Assembly (NCBI GenBank): GCA_964369265.1
Contig: CAYJEV010000004.1
Location: 1 to 41,667 of the forward strand
Reading direction: 5' to 3'
DNA length: 41,667 nt
DNA from: DAMCAP01 sp964369265
GTDB taxonomy: Bacteria; Bacillota; Clostridia; Oscillospirales; Ruminococcaceae
A program made the translations under genes and the position numbers. Of this stretch, positions 40,529 to 41,667 are shown piece after piece (position 1 is the stretch's first letter; the number at the start of each line of letters is the position of its first letter). Under the pieces are notes generated by a model, which ran no database searches, had not been told where the DNA came from, and saw only the letters and a list, made by a program, of their open reading frames with translations.

Positions 40529-41287
40529 TTACATTTCTCTATAAAGCTTTCTAATTTCAGCCGCCTTACCGCAAGTCATCTTTCCTTCTGGACATGCCTC
40601 TCGAACACAAGCAGGGCCGCAGTTTTTAAACAATGTTGGTGCAACTTCCTTAACTAGCTTTAGCATATCGTCAGCAACAGCTTTTATTTCCCATTGCGCA
40701 CGATTACAACACCTAAGCTCAAAGAAATGCATAAGGCTTCTAGCGTTCATAGTCACAATCATCTTTGTTTCGCAAGCTCCAGGCAGAACGAATCTCGCAT
40801 CTTCAATAGCAATTTTCTTTGCCTTTTTTGCAGCTTCGCCAGCCTCAACGCCATTAGCAATTAGCGTTTTAGTGTGTTTTTCGGTTAATGTTTTAGAGAG
40901 CCTTTCATATGCCTCTTTTGATTTTTCCATCGCTTCAAGATATAGCTTCTTTGTTTCCTCATCCTCTTCAATATAAGGAGGAGTTATAAAGGAAAAATCA
41001 TCTAAGCTAACATATCTTTGGCTTTGAACACTAAAGGAAGCAATTCTATGCCTAGTTATTTGCGCAAGCATAGTTCTTGAAACGCCCTCAATGCCGAATG
41101 TGAAGCTAACATGCTCAATAGGGCTTTCGTGGCCTATCTCATTAAGCATTTTAACAAAATTAGCAGCTGCTTCTTCTGTAATGCTTTCTCGTAAATCAGG
41201 AATAGATTTATTTGAGTAGCAGAGCTTTGCAGCAGCTGAAATTATTTTCTCAGGGTTTGGGCTATGACTAATTAGTTCAACAAGCAT
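40529..41287 (-). CDS. thyX: FAD-dependent thymidylate synthase ThyX
   Basis: A 252-residue flavin-dependent thymidylate synthase, which methylates dUMP with methylene-THF and NADPH. The ThyX motif RHRIASFSVQSQRYV (RHRx7S) is complete, with the ISPPYIEED-like segment FITPPYIEEDEE and the end FKNCGPACVREACPEGKMTCGK, a Cys-rich tail usual in clostridial ThyX. GGAGG is a few bases before the ATG. It precedes thymidylate kinase on the same strand, a functionally logical pair. No thyA is present in the window. Confidence 0.95.
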   Translation of the reverse strand: MLVELISHSPNPEKIISAAAKLCYSNKSIPDLRESITEEAAANFVKMLNEIGHESPIEHVSFTFGIEGVSRTMLAQITRHRIASFSVQSQRYVSLDDFSFITPPYIEEDEETKKLYLEAMEKSKEAYERLSKTLTEKHTKTLIANGVEAGEAAKKAKKIAIEDARFVLPGACETKMIVTMNARSLMHFFELRCCNRAQWEIKAVADDMLKLVKEVAPTLFKNCGPACVREACPEGKMTCGKAAEIRKLYREM

Positions 41288-41311
41288 TATGAATTCCTCC
41301 CATTTATTATA

Positions 41312-41511
41312 CCTTAATTCTTAGACATTGTATGTAACTTTAATACTTAAAACTATATTACATAATAAATTAAACATATACTATTATGCCATAAAATCGC
41401 AAAATTTGCAAGCTATTAAACAAGCTTAATTAAAATTTAAGGAAATCATTGTTTTATAGTGGATTGAAACTTTAGATTAAATCGTTTATAGTGGTATTGG
41501 AAATAGTGAAA
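41312..41511. other. A/T-rich right edge without genes
   Basis: Upstream of thyX I see a possible minus-strand -10 (TATAAT as ATTATA at 41306-41311) with no good -35, and a short repeated phrase GTTTTATAGTGG/GTTTATAGTGG at 41451 and 41485, the first followed by ATTGAAAC. No ORF or RNA gene is evident. Confidence 0.4.
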
Positions 41512-41667
41512 AGTGAAAAATGAAGAATGAAAAGTTAATGTATCACTTCGTGATGGGTTGAAAATTGTATGCTATATCAAAGATTCAAGCCGACTGCAAG
41601 TCATTTAAAATGTCGCAAAGCGACACCATCACTTTTCACTATTCACTTTTACCTTTTCACTTAAATA
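41512..41667. repeat. 156-bp GTGAA-type repeat, copy 2, inverted and at the window edge
   Basis: This is the reverse complement of 34706-34861, equal in length, with eight differences by eye (about 95% identity). The window ends inside or just at its edge, so the true outer boundary is not visible. Together with copy 1 it brackets the U32-to-thyX cluster as an inverted pair. Confidence 0.8.

Noticed and set aside
41450..41502. GTTTTATAGTGGATTGAAAC followed 33 bp later by GTTTATAGTGGTATTGG, reminiscent of a CRISPR repeat end.
   Set aside because: Only one full and one imperfect partial phrase, no third copy, no equal spacers and no cas genes.

Overview
The window looks like a piece of an endospore-forming, low-GC Firmicute of class Clostridia. 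The support is a complete spoIIIA operon, a SigG-type sporulation sigma factor, a two-subfamily set of clostridial housekeeping genes (GatCAB, ThyX, DUF1540, DUF4358) and strongly A/T-biased codon use. A run of ten N inside one gene (14571-14580) shows it is a scaffold, probably from a draft or metagenome assembly. I cannot name the genus. I saw no rRNA, tRNA, CRISPR array, intact insertion sequence or prophage.

Layout. 1-4972 (+): the eight-gene spoIIIA operon (AA-AH), preceded by a probable 27-residue membrane micro-ORF and a SigE-like promoter. The genes are tightly overlapped except before spoIIIAH, where a 113-bp gap holds two mutually exclusive hairpins, one of which buries the spoIIIAH ribosome binding site. 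5358-6629 (+): a secreted acidic protein ending in a tail-less NPSTG motif. 6761-7855 (-): YchF GTPase. 8146-11983 (+): an OmpR-type response regulator, its sensor kinase and a membrane-anchored HtrA protease. 12029-14862 (-): an XRE regulator with a small membrane protein, a SEC-C protein, and a membrane protein containing the N gap. 15080-19034 (-): two tandem S9 prolyl-oligopeptidase paralogues. 19551-21300 (-): an SGNH hydrolase, a DUF4358 lipoprotein and a small membrane protein. 21885-28207 (+): ligA, gatC, gatA, gatB and an M42 aminopeptidase. 28270-29260 (-): sigG and a 53-residue DUF1540 Cys-rich peptide. 29456-31830 (+): an M20 amidohydrolase and three small unknown genes among repeats. 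31882-33590 (-): an orphan LL-H-type holin and a ferredoxin-type aldo/keto reductase. 33733-34671 (+): a DUF1835-like protein. 35053-41287 (-): U32 peptidase, MltG, 5-formyl-THF cyclo-ligase, GNAT, DUF2156 protein, thymidylate kinase and ThyX.

Intergenic DNA is rich in short non-coding repeats of at least three kinds: (1) TA-flanked inverted-repeat elements, one of 275 bp and one collapsed 45-bp palindrome; (2) palindrome-headed elements sharing a CCTCxCAGGGG core, which have contributed a stop codon to one gene and a ribosome binding site to another; (3) a 156-bp element present as a nearly identical inverted pair at 34706 and at the right edge of the window.

Functional links: SpoIIIAA-AH form the mother-cell side of the SpoIIIA-SpoIIQ channel that is needed for late forespore SigG activity, and sigG lies in the same window. 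ThyX and thymidylate kinase perform successive steps to dTDP, and the folate cyclo-ligase nearby feeds the same one-carbon pool. GatCAB makes Gln-tRNA and/or Asn-tRNA by transamidation. The most unusual observations are the spoIIIAH leader switch, probable CUG and AUA start codons (spoIIIAG and the SGNH hydrolase), the micro-ORF before spoIIIAA, and the repeats that have become part of genes.
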